Positions 1 to 11,288 are shown, counted from the stretch's first letter. The stretch is DNA of 64,000 nucleotides from Ophthalmolycus amberensis (GCA_024529925.1 JAFEUB010001473.1:124001-188000), one strand, 5' to 3'. Notes: generated by a model from the sequence alone, not told the origin. A program made the numbers and translations.

Positions 1-1000
1 ATACAAACCAGGGGCTTCAGCTCTGTCCTTCTCTTCACAATATGTCCAAGTTCTGATGCTGCTTCTTTGCCTGAGTGAAGTGGATATCTCTGGAGGATGT
101 TGGCGTCACACAGAACAGAGGGATGTATAGGCACACTTCAGGCTCTAGTTTGAAATTGTTCATTCGGACATACGCAGAAATGTTAAGAAAACATTCATAA
201 AGGACATAAATTAAATAGCAATAAAGAGAAACCAATTCACTGTCAACGAAGCAGCCCACAGGTTTGAGCCATTGTCATGTTAAGATAAGCGTGTCAAATT
301 GAAGCATAATCCCGTGTAAATTCTGTTCATGTAGTGAATTTCTGCTTGAAAAACAGTGCCTCTGATTGGAATATCACAAACTGCATATAGGTAATGTGTG
401 CGTGGAGACTGCAGAGTGTTGGCCAAACAACGGTACTCAAAGGGATACCACTCAAGTTCCCGATCTTCGTCATCCAAGTCTCCACTTTACTTCTGCTTAT
501 AGTTAGGAAGAGAATTAGTTGCTTTTCCCTTTGCCACCAGTACAGTCTGTAACAGAACATGGCTCCATGGCTGACATTTGGCACAGTAAATTCACACACC
601 TTCCCGTATCAAAGAAACACTACAGATGATTTACAGTGAAGTAGAGTCAGCTAAAAATGACCAGCAAGCACGTTTGGGGTGGTTGAGTTTGTTCAAACTT
701 TGTTCACTTCCTTTCTTAATGAATTTGCAAAACAACAAGTGAGTTACCATAGTCACTCTTCATTTACATGCATGTTATCTGGCTAGTTGGTTCAGATGCT
801 TCCAGTTATACTAAAACTCATCTTTCATACAGCCCAGCCCCCAAACACACGCACGCACCATCATACTGTAAGTCTCCTTTAAACAGGGACAGAAGAAAAA
901 AGGGAAAATGCATTAAAGTCTACATCAAGTCCCAACCGGCTCTGAACAGCAGTAGAAATCAACAATCCCTTTCTATGTGACTTAATGCGGCAACAACTGA
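1..1000. other. unassigned DNA at left edge
   Basis: No gene can be assigned. The only coding-like stretch is an open frame on the minus strand at about 280-466, described among the findings. The sequence from about 1010 to 1222 is best read as the fem1a 3' UTR. Confidence 0.5.
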
Positions 1001-1033
1001 CCAGATCTCAGCCAGAGAGATTTTAGCTGGATG

Positions 1034-1039
1034 TTTATT
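1034..1039 (-). terminator. fem1a polyadenylation signal
   Basis: TTTATT on the plus strand is AATAAA on the minus strand, about 185 bases after the fem1a stop codon. It is the nearest canonical signal I see, so the 3' UTR would be about 200 nt. Confidence 0.5.
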
Positions 1040-1177
1040 GCTGTATGGCGAGGTCTGACACACGGTTGGCAGCAAAGCAAAGGCCAGAAAGGAGACAAAG
1101 ATGATGAGAATGGTGTGGAGATGCAGGTTTGTGACAGCTCACACTAAGGTACGGGGGACAACAGGAAGTGTAGTGCA

Positions 1178-1199
1178 GGGGGGGGGGGGGGGGGGGGGG
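1178..1199. repeat. 22-base poly-G tract (poly-C in fem1a 3' UTR)
   Basis: An uninterrupted run of 22 G on the plus strand, 23 bases beyond the fem1a stop. In the transcript it would be a C22 run right after the coding region. Its exact length in the assembly is uncertain because such runs are hard to sequence. Confidence 0.85.
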
Positions 1200-1222
1200 T
1201 CGTCAGGGGACAGTGGTGGACG

Positions 1223-3076
1223 TCAGTGCAGTTCAATGAAAGCCTCCATCTCCTCAGAGATCAGTCCCCTGTAGGGCAGTCTGTGCTTCGCAATTGCACG
1301 CGCCGCCAGGCACTGAAGGGTGACATGGTTCAGTGGGCAGAGGGCCGGGTGCCCGCTGCTCTGCTCCTCCAGCAGCTCGTAGGCCGTCTTCCTCTGTGCA
1401 TTCGTGGCGTCGAAGTGAGCCCCGGCCTTCATAAGTAGTGTCATAATCTCTGGACAACCGTTGTTACTGGCGACGTGCAGAGGCGTATTGTTTTCGCTGT
1501 CGCGCGAGTCCACGTCGGCGCCACACTCCAGGAGAAGAGCCGCCACCGCCTGGGAGGGGAAGCGGCCGACAGGGTAGCGGCCAACAGACGTGGTGTCCTT
1601 GTCCACGGCCATGTGGAGTGGAGTGAAGCCGCGCCGACCTCGAGGGTTCAGCTTCAGCAGACGGTACACCGTGTGCTTCTTCTGGTGCTCCTGCTCGGGG
1701 CTGCAGTCCAGCTTCTCCAGGAGAAAGATCAGGTGCAGGATGATGGAGAGAGCTTTGGTGAACTGAGGAGCCTCGGGAGGGTTGTCCCTCTGCACCACAG
1801 CTCTCTCTACCTCCTTCACACTTTTCCCCAGCACAGTCATCAGATCGTGAAAGGTGACGCGCGTCGACAGGGTGCCTTTGGCCCGGTCTTGAAGAACAAA
1901 AGAGAAAAGCTCCGCAAAAGACAGGAAACTGGAGGACGTCATGGGACTGAGGGGGTCCAGGTTGCTCTGCTGCATGTCTAAAGCATATTTCCAAAGGCTG
2001 ATGCAGCGTTCGAAGTTGCCCGAGTCAGCATACACAGCTCCCCTGTAACGGATGTAATAAGAGGTGTCTGGGTGGGACGGCCCCAGGATGCGCTCTCGAA
2101 CCAACAAAGCCTGCATCCTCATTTCATCAGGGTCTGTGATCAGAGCTTCCAGTTCCTCTGCAGTGCTCACCTCCTGTGCACAGCCATAGGCAGGGATCGG
2201 AGGACCAGGCGGAGGCTTGGCCAGGGATCCGGCTGTGTCCGCTGGTTGCCTCAGCACCATCGCCCTTCTCCAGTACCTCATCGCCCCCAAGAGATCCCGC
2301 TTCTTGTCCACAAAAGTGGCCCCGAGGAGTTCAAGTGCATCGATGTGTTCCGCCCTGGAGGTGCGAGGCTGGTGGGCGAGATACTCCACGATGTTGGTGT
2401 GGCCCGTGACACTTGCAGCGAGGAGTGGAGTCATCCCGTATCCGTCCCTCTCCATGAGAGCGTTGCACTTCAGCAGCATCTTCATGATGTCCAGACTACC
2501 CGACTCCGCACAGTCGTGCAGGGCGGTGTTTCCCTTCACGCTCTTGCGGTTGACATCAGCACCATGGTCCAGCAGGAACTTGGCGATCTCCTTGTGGCCC
2601 TTGTAACAGGAGATCATGAGGCAGGTGTGTCCGTGGCGGTTGGCTACCTCCATATCGGCTCTGTGCTCCACCAGGTAGCGGACGATCTCCAGGTGGCCGT
2701 CAAAGCAGGCAGCTCGGAGCGGCGTTGAGTTAGTTAGCGTTGCGTTGTTCACGGAGGCGCCCTGTTTCAGCAGCGTCTTGACCACCGGGAGGTAACCGGC
2801 TGCCGAGGCTGCCCACAGCGGCGGAGCCCCCTCGATGGTCTCGCCATCAAAGTTAACCGCCCCCCCGAGTTCGACATTTGCTTTACAGTGTTCAAGGAGG
2901 TAGTCTACAACCTCTAGATGTCCGTATCGAGAGGCTATCAACAGAGGGGTGCCTCCCTGCGTTTTCTCCTCGGCTAAAGCCTCCAGCTCCTCTGGAGTTT
3001 TGTTGCTCAGCAACTTCTGGAGAAGTTTCAGCTTACCATCTCTGGCCGCGTTGAAAACCGCCGTCGGTATGTCCAT
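1223..3076 (-). CDS. fem1a: FEM1A, ankyrin-repeat substrate receptor of CUL2 E3 ligase
   Basis: Intronless 617-residue protein. FEM1 proteins join Elongin B/C and CUL2-RBX1 and recognise C-terminal degrons of substrates. Seen here: an N-terminal ankyrin block (residues about 2-265, with the family signatures FDGETIEGAPPLWAASAAG and NSTPLRAACFDGHLEIV), a TPR-like middle (about 310-420, DPDEMRMQALLVRERILGP), a second ankyrin pair (about 481-575), and a VHL/BC box with LQCLAAR near residue 590. The C-terminus FIELH and the segment APQFTKALSIIL fit FEM1A better than FEM1B or FEM1C. The start is the ATG at 3074-3076 (MDIPTAVFNAARDGK). The frame stays open 20 codons upstream, but only from a GTG, and homologues begin at MD. 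Length is close to FEM1C (617) and shorter than human FEM1A (669). A single coding exon matches the mammalian gene. No frameshift was seen. Confidence 0.95.
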   Translation of the reverse strand: MDIPTAVFNAARDGKLKLLQKLLSNKTPEELEALAEEKTQGGTPLLIASRYGHLEVVDYLLEHCKANVELGGAVNFDGETIEGAPPLWAASAAGYLPVVKTLLKQGASVNNATLTNSTPLRAACFDGHLEIVRYLVEHRADMEVANRHGHTCLMISCYKGHKEIAKFLLDHGADVNRKSVKGNTALHDCAESGSLDIMKMLLKCNALMERDGYGMTPLLAASVTGHTNIVEYLAHQPRTSRAEHIDALELLGATFVDKKRDLLGAMRYWRRAMVLRQPADTAGSLAKPPPGPPIPAYGCAQEVSTAEELEALITDPDEMRMQALLVRERILGPSHPDTSYYIRYRGAVYADSGNFERCISLWKYALDMQQSNLDPLSPMTSSSFLSFAELFSFVLQDRAKGTLSTRVTFHDLMTVLGKSVKEVERAVVQRDNPPEAPQFTKALSIILHLIFLLEKLDCSPEQEHQKKHTVYRLLKLNPRGRRGFTPLHMAVDKDTTSVGRYPVGRFPSQAVAALLLECGADVDSRDSENNTPLHVASNNGCPEIMTLLMKAGAHFDATNAQRKTAYELLEEQSSGHPALCPLNHVTLQCLAARAIAKHRLPYRGLISEEMEAFIELH

Positions 3077-3143
3077 TTTACAGGCTCTGTGCTGCCGCGC
3101 TGGGCACCAACCCCATAACCGCTCGTTTATGGACACAGTCGTG

Positions 3144-3206
3144 TTAAAAAGCAGAGCGCTGAACTCTTAGTTCGGACTCGGTTTGTCGCTCGCATCTTTC
3201 TGCCAT
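3144..3206 (-). promoter_or_regulatory. possible upstream ORF in fem1a 5' UTR
   Basis: An ATG at 3204-3206 opens a 20-codon frame (MAERCERQTESELRVQRSAF) that closes 67 bases before the fem1a start. It counts only if transcription begins upstream of 3206. If so it could lower FEM1A translation. Confidence 0.3.
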
Positions 3207-3230
3207 TTTGAGGGTGCTGTCAAGATGGCG
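3201..3230 (-). promoter_or_regulatory. paired YY1-like motifs at the fem1a promoter
   Basis: AAGATGGCG lies on the plus strand near 3222-3230, and AAAATGGC on the minus strand at about 3202-3209. Both match the YY1 core, which is common at TATA-less promoters close to the start site. No TATA box is evident. They sit 125-155 bases upstream of the fem1a ATG. Confidence 0.4.
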
Positions 3231-3422
3231 TGTGTGTTGTTTGACAGGTCTATGTTTACGGTTGAAGCGAGGCATTGTGGGCGGAGTAGTTTTGATGGAA
3301 CGCCTCCTTGGTAGAGCGTTGGGCTTTTGCACGTTGAAGAGAACTACATTTCCCACGCACCACGTGACTTGAGTTGGCCTACCAGCTGATGGGTTCGTTT
3401 GTTATGGTTGTTCGGAGCACCT

Positions 3423-3424
<2 letters not shown>

Positions 3425-3455
<31 letters not shown>
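3425..3455. repeat. (GA)n microsatellite
   Basis: About 15 uninterrupted GA units upstream of the fem1a promoter. Confidence 0.9.
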
Positions 3456-3457
<2 letters not shown>

Positions 3458-3459
3458 CT

Positions 3460-4345
3460 GATGACTGGCTCACAAAAGCAAATACACCAGCAAGTGCTCC
3501 ATGGAAGTGGATACGTAAAACCGTGTGTTACACGATAAAAATAGACATTTGGTCGTAGAGAGAGCAATTCCTTTGCGCATCCCTGCAAACGGGATTCAAA
3601 CAATAACGCTTGGTTACTTGGAAATCAATACATATATATTTTTAAAATAATTCCATTGCCTCCATATCTATATTGTATCGTTTTTTCCCAAATAGACATT
3701 TGAAACTCACATGACAAAGAGTGTCAGATAGAGACGATGTACTGATGTTTCCATGATGACAAAGGCAGATGTGTTTTGCTCATTTTACAGAATTTAAGAT
3801 GACAGCATCGAGCATGTCAATGTTCAATCAATATTCTGGCCATTGGCTTTGCTCATGAGGATCGAGTAACGTGATCTCTTCAAGATGTTCAGATCAGTCA
3901 TATACTGTTTCCAGCTTTTTTCCGTATACTTACTTTATTTGTTGTATGTATCTCGTCCCCTTTTTAACAACAGGGTTCTAACGATATAATAGTTATCTGG
4001 ATGCTATTTGAATTGCACAGTACCATCAAGGAAAACTAATTACTTCCATATTACTATTTGCAAAAACACTCTGCCACCAAACGTAGGAGTATGGTTCATC
4101 TTGTTATTCACTTTATTAATGTGACATGACTGAAGAGGCCTGATGCTGTCTGGAGCAGATCATGTTTGCTCACAATGCAGGCGGCCTCAGAAGCCCTCTG
4201 ACTGTGTTGTTGATTTTAGCTTTCCTCCAGCCTGTATACTTTAGACTCAAGACTGATAATGATGATCTGACATGACAGTTGCTAGTAATAGCTTTTAGTC
4301 TGACTTTAAAATCTATCACAAAGACACACTTTTCTGGTCATGGGA
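3460..4345. other. intergenic DNA, nothing recognised
   Basis: AT-rich sequence between the fem1a promoter and the tandem array. I see no gene, RNA or known repeat in it. Confidence 0.6.
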
Positions 4346-4751
4346 TATTTTTCAAAATAACACATGTAGTACAACAGGAAGGAGCCCATTGATATGTGAA
4401 GTGATTTTGGTCATGCTACACTTTAACAGTAAAGCTATTGATTATTATTTTTCATAAATATTCACAAAAATGTATAAAAATCATATTTTTTCAAAATAAC
4501 ACTTGTAGTACAACAAAGAGGAGCCCATTGATATGTGAAGTGATTTTGGTCATGCTACACTTTTCAACAGTAAAGCTATTGATTATTATTTTTCATAAAT
4601 ATTCACAAAAATGGATTAAAAATCATATTTTTTCAAAATAACACTTGTAGTACAACAAAGAGGAGCCCATTGGTATGTGAAGTGATTTTGGTCATGCTAC
4701 ACTTTTCAACAGTAAAGCTATTGATTATTATTTTTCATAAATATTCACAAA
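4346..4751. repeat. tandem array of ~140-bp units, left part
   Basis: Units recur at 4381, 4520 and 4662, marked by GGAGCCCATTGATATGTGAAG, a period of 139-142 bp. Each carries TTGATTATTATTTTTCATAA and ends in AACACTTGTAGTACAACA. The first unit is partial and starts near 4346. The third unit is cut after ATATTCACAA at 4750-4751 by the L2 insertion and continues at about 8783. Copies are highly similar, differing by a few substitutions and 1-2 base indels, so the array is fairly young. Confidence 0.9.
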
Positions 4752-4879
4752 TGACCCAGTTTCTGTATGGACCTGGTACATGACAACCCAGAGATCAGAC
4801 CAGGAAGCAGAGTTGCAGTCTTACACACTCCTCTGAGCTTCCATTAGAGCAGTTACTCACGCAAAACCACATAGAGACT

Positions 4880-7878
4880 GTGTCTGCCCCACGGCCACTT
4901 AAATTAATTAAATCAAAAATAAACGATCGAGGAGTTAAACAAAATAACTTAATCCAAGTTAAAACTACCGCAATAGTACAACAAAATAGGATAATTAAAT
5001 GTGGACTCTTAAATATCAGATCTTTGTCATCTAAAGCTCTACTAGTAAATGAGCTAATATCAGATAATCATATTGATTTATTTTGTCTTACTAAAACCTG
5101 GCTGAGTAATGATGAATATGTCAGCCTAAATGAATCAACTCCTCCAAGTCATATCAATACTCACATTCCTCGAGGCGCCGGCCGAGGAGGTGGAGTAGCA
5201 GCCATCTTTGACTCTAGCCTATTATTAAACCCTAAACCTAAACTAGACTATAACTCATTTGAAAGCTTGGTTCTTAGTCTTTCACACCCAACCTGGAAAA
5301 CAATACAGCCAGTTATATTTGTTATAGTGTACCGGGCCCCAGGTCCGTATTCGGTATTTCTATCAGAATTTTTTCAGTTTTTATCAAGTCTAGTCCTTAA
5401 AACAGATAAAGTAATTATTGTAGGTGACTTTAATATTCATGTGGATGTCGAGAACAATAGCCTCAGTACTGCATTTATTTCATTATTAGATTCGATTGGT
5501 TTCTGTCAGAATGTACAGAAACCCACTCACTGTTTTAACCACACTCTCGACCTGGTTCTGACTTATGGCATTAACATGGAAGATTTAATAGTCTATCCAC
5601 AGAATCCTCTTCTATCGGACCATTATCTAATAACCTTTGAATTCTTACTAACGGAGTGTACACCGTTAAGCAAGAGTTACTACACTAGATGTCTATCTGA
5701 CTGGTGCCGTAGCTCAATTTAAAGAAGTGATTCCGTCTGTATTTAACTCAATACCATGCTTCGATGTGACGGAGGACTCCTGTGCTAACTTTAGTCCTAC
5801 CCAGATTGATCATCTTGTCGACAGTGCTACAAGCTCACTGAGAAGGACACTAGACTCTATTGCTCCTTTAAAAAAGAAGTTGGTAAAACAAAGGAGATTC
5901 GCTCCATGGTATAACCCTGAAACCCGCAAATTAAAGCAAACATCGCGAAAACTTGAAAGAACATGGCGTTCCACTAACTTGGAAGAATCTCGGTTACTCT
6001 GGCGAGACAGTCTTAAGACATATAAGAAGGCCCTCCGTAATGCCAGAGCAGCCTATTACTCATCGTTAATAGAGAAAAATAAGAACAACCCCAGGTTCCT
6101 CTTCAGCACTGTAGCCAGGCTGACAGAGAGTCACAGCTCTGTTGTGCCGAGTATCCCTATAGACCTCAGTAGCAATGACTTCATGAACTTCTTTAATGAT
6201 AAAATTATAATTATTAGAGAGAACATTAATAATCTCCTGCCCTCGACCGATCTTTCCACAAATAGAGTAACCTTAGAAACAGCTGTAAACCCTGATATAT
6301 GTTTAGATGGCTTTACTCCCATTGACCTTGACAAACTGACTTCAACAATTTTTACGTCTAAACCTTCCACCTGTCTCTTAGACCCTATACCGACTAGGCT
6401 GCTTAAAGAAGTGCTACCATTAATTAGCACAACTTTATTAGATATCATCAACCTGTCTTTAGTAACAGGTCATGTACCACAGTCCTTTAAAGTAGCTGTG
6501 ATTAAACCTCTTCTTAAGAAGCCCACTCTGGATCCAGAGGTGTTGGCCAACTATAGACCGATCTCTAACCTTCCCTTCCTCTCTAAGATCCTTGAGAAAG
6601 CAGTTGCAAATCAGTTGTGTGACTTTCTGTGTAACAATAGTTTATTTGAGGATTTTCAGTCAGGATTTAGAAAGCATCATAGCACAGAGACAGCTCTGGT
6701 AAAAATAACTAATGACCTTCTAATCGCATCAGACAAAGGACTCGTCTCTGTTCTTGTCCTGTTAGACCTTAGTGCTGCGTTCGACACTATAGACCACTAC
6801 ATCCTGTTGCAGAGACTGGAACATTATATTGGCATCAAAGGAACCGCACTGAACTGGTTTGGATCCTATTTATCGGATCGATCTCAGTTTGTTTATGTAA
6901 ATGATGAAGCCTCGATGAAGACCAACGTCAGTTATGGAGTTCCACAAGGTTCTGTGCTTGGACCAATCTTGTTCACCTTATATATGCTTCCTTTAGGCAA
7001 TATTATCAGAAAACACTCTATAACCTTTCATTGTTATGCAGATGATACTCAATTATATATATCGATCAAACCAGACGAAACCAACCAGCTTGCTAAACTG
7101 CAAGCGTGTCTTAAGGACATAAAAACCTGGATGACCTGCAACTTCCTGATGTTAAACTCAGACAAAACTGAAGTTATTCTACTAGGCCCAGAACACCTCC
7201 GAAATCAGTTATCTAATGATATAGTTTCTCTAGATGGCATTGCGCTGGCATCCAGCAGCACCGTCAAGAATCTTGGAGTTACCTTTGATCAGGATTTGTC
7301 TTTCAACTCGTCAGATAAAACTTATTTCTAGGACTGCCTTTTTTCACCTACGTAATATTTCAAAAATCAGGCACATCCTATCTCAAAGCGATGCAGAGAA
7401 ATTAGTTCATGCATTTGTTACCTCTAGACTAGATTATTGCAATTCCTTATTTTCAGGCTGCTCTAATAAGTCTCTTAAATCTCTCCAGCTGATCCAGAAT
7501 GCTGCAGCTCGTGTACTAACAAGAACTAAGAGGAGAGATCATATTACTCCTGTATTAGCTTCTCTGCACTGGCTCCCTGTAAAATCTAGAATAGAATTTA
7601 AAATCCTTTTACTTACCTACAAAGCCCGAATTGGTCAGGCTCCATCATATCTTAAAGAGCTTATTGTACCATACTGCCCTACTAGAGAGCTGCGATCCAG
7701 TGATTCAGGGTTACTTGTGGTTCCTAGAGTCTTAAAAAGTAGGATGGGAGCCAGAGCCTTCAGTTATCAAGCTCCTCTTCTGTGGAACCAGCTTCCCGTT
7801 TCAGTCCGGGGGGCAGACACACTCACCACATTTAAGAGTAGGCTTAAGACTTTCCTCTTTGATAGTGCTTATAGTTAG
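4880..7878 (+). pseudogene. L2 pol (endonuclease-reverse transcriptase) with two frameshifts
   Basis: Three successive open frames make one pol protein of about 1000 residues. Frame A (4880-5719) is an endonuclease/exonuclease/phosphatase domain, with CGLLNIRSLSSKA near the start, GDFNIHVD in the middle and SDHYLITFEF near the end. Frame B (about 5697-7331) is the reverse transcriptase, with the catalytic YADD at 7035-7046, DLSAAFDTIDH and GVPQGSVLGP. Frame C (about 7310-7878) is the conserved L2 C-terminus (DYCNSLFSGCSNKSLKSLQL). A one-base indel near 5690-5700 separates A from B, and another near 7310 separates B from C. No other stop interrupts these frames, so the element was active recently but this copy cannot encode the full protein. 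The true start is unclear, since the first codon in frame A is GTG. Confidence 0.88.
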
Positions 7879-8040
7879 GGCTGGCTCTGGCTTGCCTTGG
7901 ACCGGCCCATGGACAAACTGGTATAGGCAAAAACTACAGGGGGACTTACTGAGCACCTCTCTCCTCCTCTTCTTCTCCTCCTCTTCTTCACCTCCGTCTG
8001 TATGCATTGATGTCCCATTAATGCTCATTACTAACTTTAC

Positions 8041-8480
8041 TTCTTCCCCGGAGTATTTGTGCTTTCTCGCCTCACAGGATGACGGCAGTTTTATCTGGAC
8101 ACTGGTTCTTCAACCAGCCATGGCCCTGCTGACACCTACGATCTTCATTATTAACATTATTAATCCTATTACCGATACCATTAATGCACAGTACTGATTT
8201 TGTCTCTTCCCCGGAGTCCTTGTGCTTCCTCTCCTCACAGGTTTCCATGGAGCATGGTTTCATCTGGACCCTGGTCCTTCCTCCTACCATGGCCCTGCTG
8301 ACTCCAACTGCTAATATCACTTTTATTATTACTCACATTACTATTTCACATTACCGATATCATTAATGCACATTATTGACCTGCTTCTTCACCAGAGTCT
8401 CTGTGCTTTCTCGCCTCACAGGTTCCTGTGTATCCGGGTTTACCTGGACCAGGTGTTGCCTCCTGTCGTGGTTGTGTCAT
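8041..8480 (+). repeat. three imperfect tandem repeats in the L2 3' UTR
   Basis: A module recurs at about 8042, 8205 and 8386 (period 163-181 bp). Each starts with a CTTC-C-GAGT-TTTGTGCTT-like core, followed by CTCACAGG, a TCTGGACC/ACCTGGACC block, and, in the first two, CCATGGCCCTGCTGAC. The first two also share a TTACCGATA-CATTAATGCACA end. Confidence 0.75.
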
Positions 8481-8782
8481 ACATTGAATGTGCTGTAATT
8501 ACATTGAATGTGTTGTAATTCACTATCCTGTTCTACACATGACATCATTGCACTTCTGTCCATCCTGGGAGAGGGATCCCTCCTCTATTGCTCTCCCACA
8601 GGTTTCTTCCTCTTTCCTCCCTGTTAAAAGGGTTTTTTGGGGAGTTTTTCCTGTTCTGATGTGAAGGTTCCGGGACAAGAGGATGTCAAATGTGTACATA
8701 TTGTAAAGCCCTCTGAGGCAAATTTGTAATTTGTGATTTTGGGCTATACAAAAATTAATTGAATTGAATTGAATTGAATTGA

Positions 8783-9060
8783 GAATGGATAAAAATCATA
8801 TTTTTTCTAAATAACACTTGTCGTACAACAAAGAGGAGCCCATTGATATGTGAAGTGATTTTGGTCATGCTACACTTATCAACAGTAAAGCTATTGATTA
8901 TTATTTTTCATAAATATTCACAAAAATGGATAAAAATCATATTTTTTCTAAATAACACTTGTAGTACAACAAAAAGGAGCCCATTGATGTGTGAAGTGAT
9001 TTTGGTTACATTACATTGCATGACAGTGAAGTTATTGAATATTGTTGTAGTAAGTATTTT
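8783..9060. repeat. tandem array of ~140-bp units, right part
   Basis: The array resumes with the rest of the interrupted unit at 8783-8834. A full unit runs from 8835 to 8975, and a last unit starts at 8976 and diverges after about 9050. The period is 141 bp, as on the left. Confidence 0.88.
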
Positions 9061-11110
9061 CGGCATTGCACTTTGTAGACGGTCCCTGCGCACGAGTCTC
9101 GCAGCCAGCCGCTCATTGAGACCAATGCCGATTGTCCAGCTCGGAGGAGTCCGTAAACCAGCCCGTTTTAATTAAATTGAGGTTGTAGCTTGTTGCCTAC
9201 CTCACTACGGTTATAGGGAGGTATCGTTTGTATTTTAGCAACGTTTCGTTAACGATTTATTGAACCGGGAAGTCCGAATCTGTCAATATCTTTCTAACTT
9301 TACCTAACCATCACCTCAATATCACAACGAGAGCTGTCCTGGCTGCTCAAAGGAATGATGGCATAAAAAGAAACGCAATGTATCTATAATGACAGAGTAC
9401 TAGGATTTTAAAACCCCAGACATTTTAGTTTAATTCAATCTGTCGCCCACCATCTGTCATTAGATTTGGATTATAAAATGTGCTTGCTTCTGATTGGTGC
9501 ACGGAAATATGCAACATCTGTTCTAGATGAATCCTGCCCACTTCCAATCGCTAAGAAGAGAGCAGAGACAAACAGAACAGAAAGAACTGTTTCATGTAAA
9601 ATAATCAAAACTGTTGCCAGGAAAAAGTTTTCCGAGACTTTAATATCATTGAAGAAAAATAAGTTGATTATAGGCTGATGTTTTGCTTGATTCAGAGAAT
9701 ATTAGATAATCCGTCTTTAAAAATTTGCCTCACCAATTCTACAAAGGGAAAAATAATTACATAATTTCTCTTCACCAGTTTTAATATTTGTTTTTTCATC
9801 TAAATTTGTGGCAAATACATTTTCTTTAATCTCACAGATGAGTGTGTCCCACATGGATGCTTGTTGTGACTTATTTCGGTGCTTTATAAGCAAATGGAGC
9901 TGGCTGGGGAATAAGCGGGGGAGATGTTTCTCAGAGCCTTGACATTTTTTTATGAAATGTATTTTTCTTTCCTTTTCAGAGTCAGAGGAGCGCCTGTCCC
10001 CATGTTTACGGGCAGAATGAAGAAAACACAGCGGGTCATCAATCAATTAAAAGTTGCCAAAAAAATCGTTTTCATCCTTTAAATTTGACAATATTGCTCG
10101 GGCACTGTGAGGCGTCAATCTGATGTTTCACCAGTAGAGGAGGCATAAGATCCACACTTGGCTTCTGCTCTTCATTGCTCAGTCGGACCAGCGCTGCATG
10201 CCTGGCAGATGTATTAGTGCGGACTCTAGGGGATGTTTTGTATTTCTCCTCCCTCAGCACAAATGCATTTCCATTTATCAACCCATATTGAATACATAAA
10301 TCAAGATATAGCCTCTGTCTACAGATGAATTATAGAGCAGAAGAGTGCGTGCCAACATTTGTTTCAGGAGCTAGGATTTTAGCTCCTGCCATGCTTAATA
10401 ACAATTTGAACATCACTGGAGGACAGCCTGAAAAGGGGAACATGTTTTTTAAAATTAAACAGGGAGTTTGAATGCACAGAGAGACAATATTGCGTGCCAA
10501 GATCCAGTATTAAAAGCCTCACAAATGACACCCTGTGTTTCTCAGAGGACCCAGATTGCAAAAAAATGGAAAGCTTGGGGTAGCAAAGCAGGGTTTATAA
10601 TCATATGGCTTGCTCTTCGTCCTGCTGAATTGTTAGAGGACACAATCACTGAGACAAAGCTGGAGGGTAAAAAAAAAAACACCAGTGAGAGTTTAGTATT
10701 TTTATTCATACGTTCAAAAAGCATGTCACATATATTAACATTACATCCACTGGCAATTCAAATCTAATTTTTAAATATAAATTCTTTCAAGTACACAGAG
10801 GCATTATTAGTTTCCACACGAACGTGCAAAACCCACATGTAATATTACTACATTATTACAAAAACTACAGCTCCAGCCTTAACAAGATCATCATTGCATC
10901 ACAGCTGCGACACTGAGCCACATCACAATGTGCACGAGAGAAGGCAACACTTTTTGTAACTCAATACTTCAAGAGAAATACACAAACAAGGACAACGACT
11001 CCACTGTTCACATTGCTATTATACTGGTAAGCATGTTAATAATTCTGGTTTCCACTTGTTTTCCATGGGCATGAGGCTTGATGGCAACTTGATAAAGTGG
11101 GACTTTTAAT
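9061..11110. other. intergenic DNA, nothing recognised
   Basis: A short GC-richer patch at 9070-9170 stands out from AT-rich surroundings, but no coding frame or known motif supports a function. The rest shows only short spurious frames. The c2cd4c 3' UTR probably occupies the last few hundred bases. Confidence 0.5.
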
Positions 11111-11288
11111 CCTACAGAGGCTTCGTTTTGTTTTTTGTCCATTGATTTACATAACACAGTGTGCAAGATACAATTCCCTTGTCATCAGCATGCGTTCACC
11201 TGCCCAATACTTGTCAGATCTGTTCAGTGGGAGAAAAAGGTAGCCAGAGAAGAAAAAGGGCCATCAAGAGAGCAAGTCTTGACAGCGA

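Larger units (their letters stand above)
4752..8782 (+). mobile_element. L2-clade non-LTR retrotransposon, ~4.0 kb, inserted in the tandem array
   Basis: A long element comprising a short 5' leader (4752-4880), an apurinic-endonuclease region, a reverse transcriptase region, a C-terminal region, a ~0.9-kb 3' UTR, and a tail of repeated TTGAA pentamers at about 8757-8781. The stretch GGGCTATAC just before a pentamer tail is the typical 3' end of fish L2 elements. The element interrupts one array unit: the left flank stops at ATATTCACAA and the right flank resumes at AATGGATAAAAATC, so almost no target sequence is lost or duplicated. No ORF1 is visible, so the copy is 5' truncated or of a single-ORF type. 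Clade assignment is from recalled protein similarity; Rex1/CR1 relatives are less likely. Confidence 0.88.

Noticed and set aside
1464..2728. Open frames of up to 218 codons opposite or shifted to fem1a
   Set aside because: They lie wholly within the fem1a coding exon, in other frames, and owe their openness to its GC-rich codons. No domain was recognised.
3077..3136. N-terminal 20-codon extension of FEM1A (starting at a GTG)
   Set aside because: It would need a non-ATG start, and FEM1 homologues begin at the MD of MDIPTAVF.
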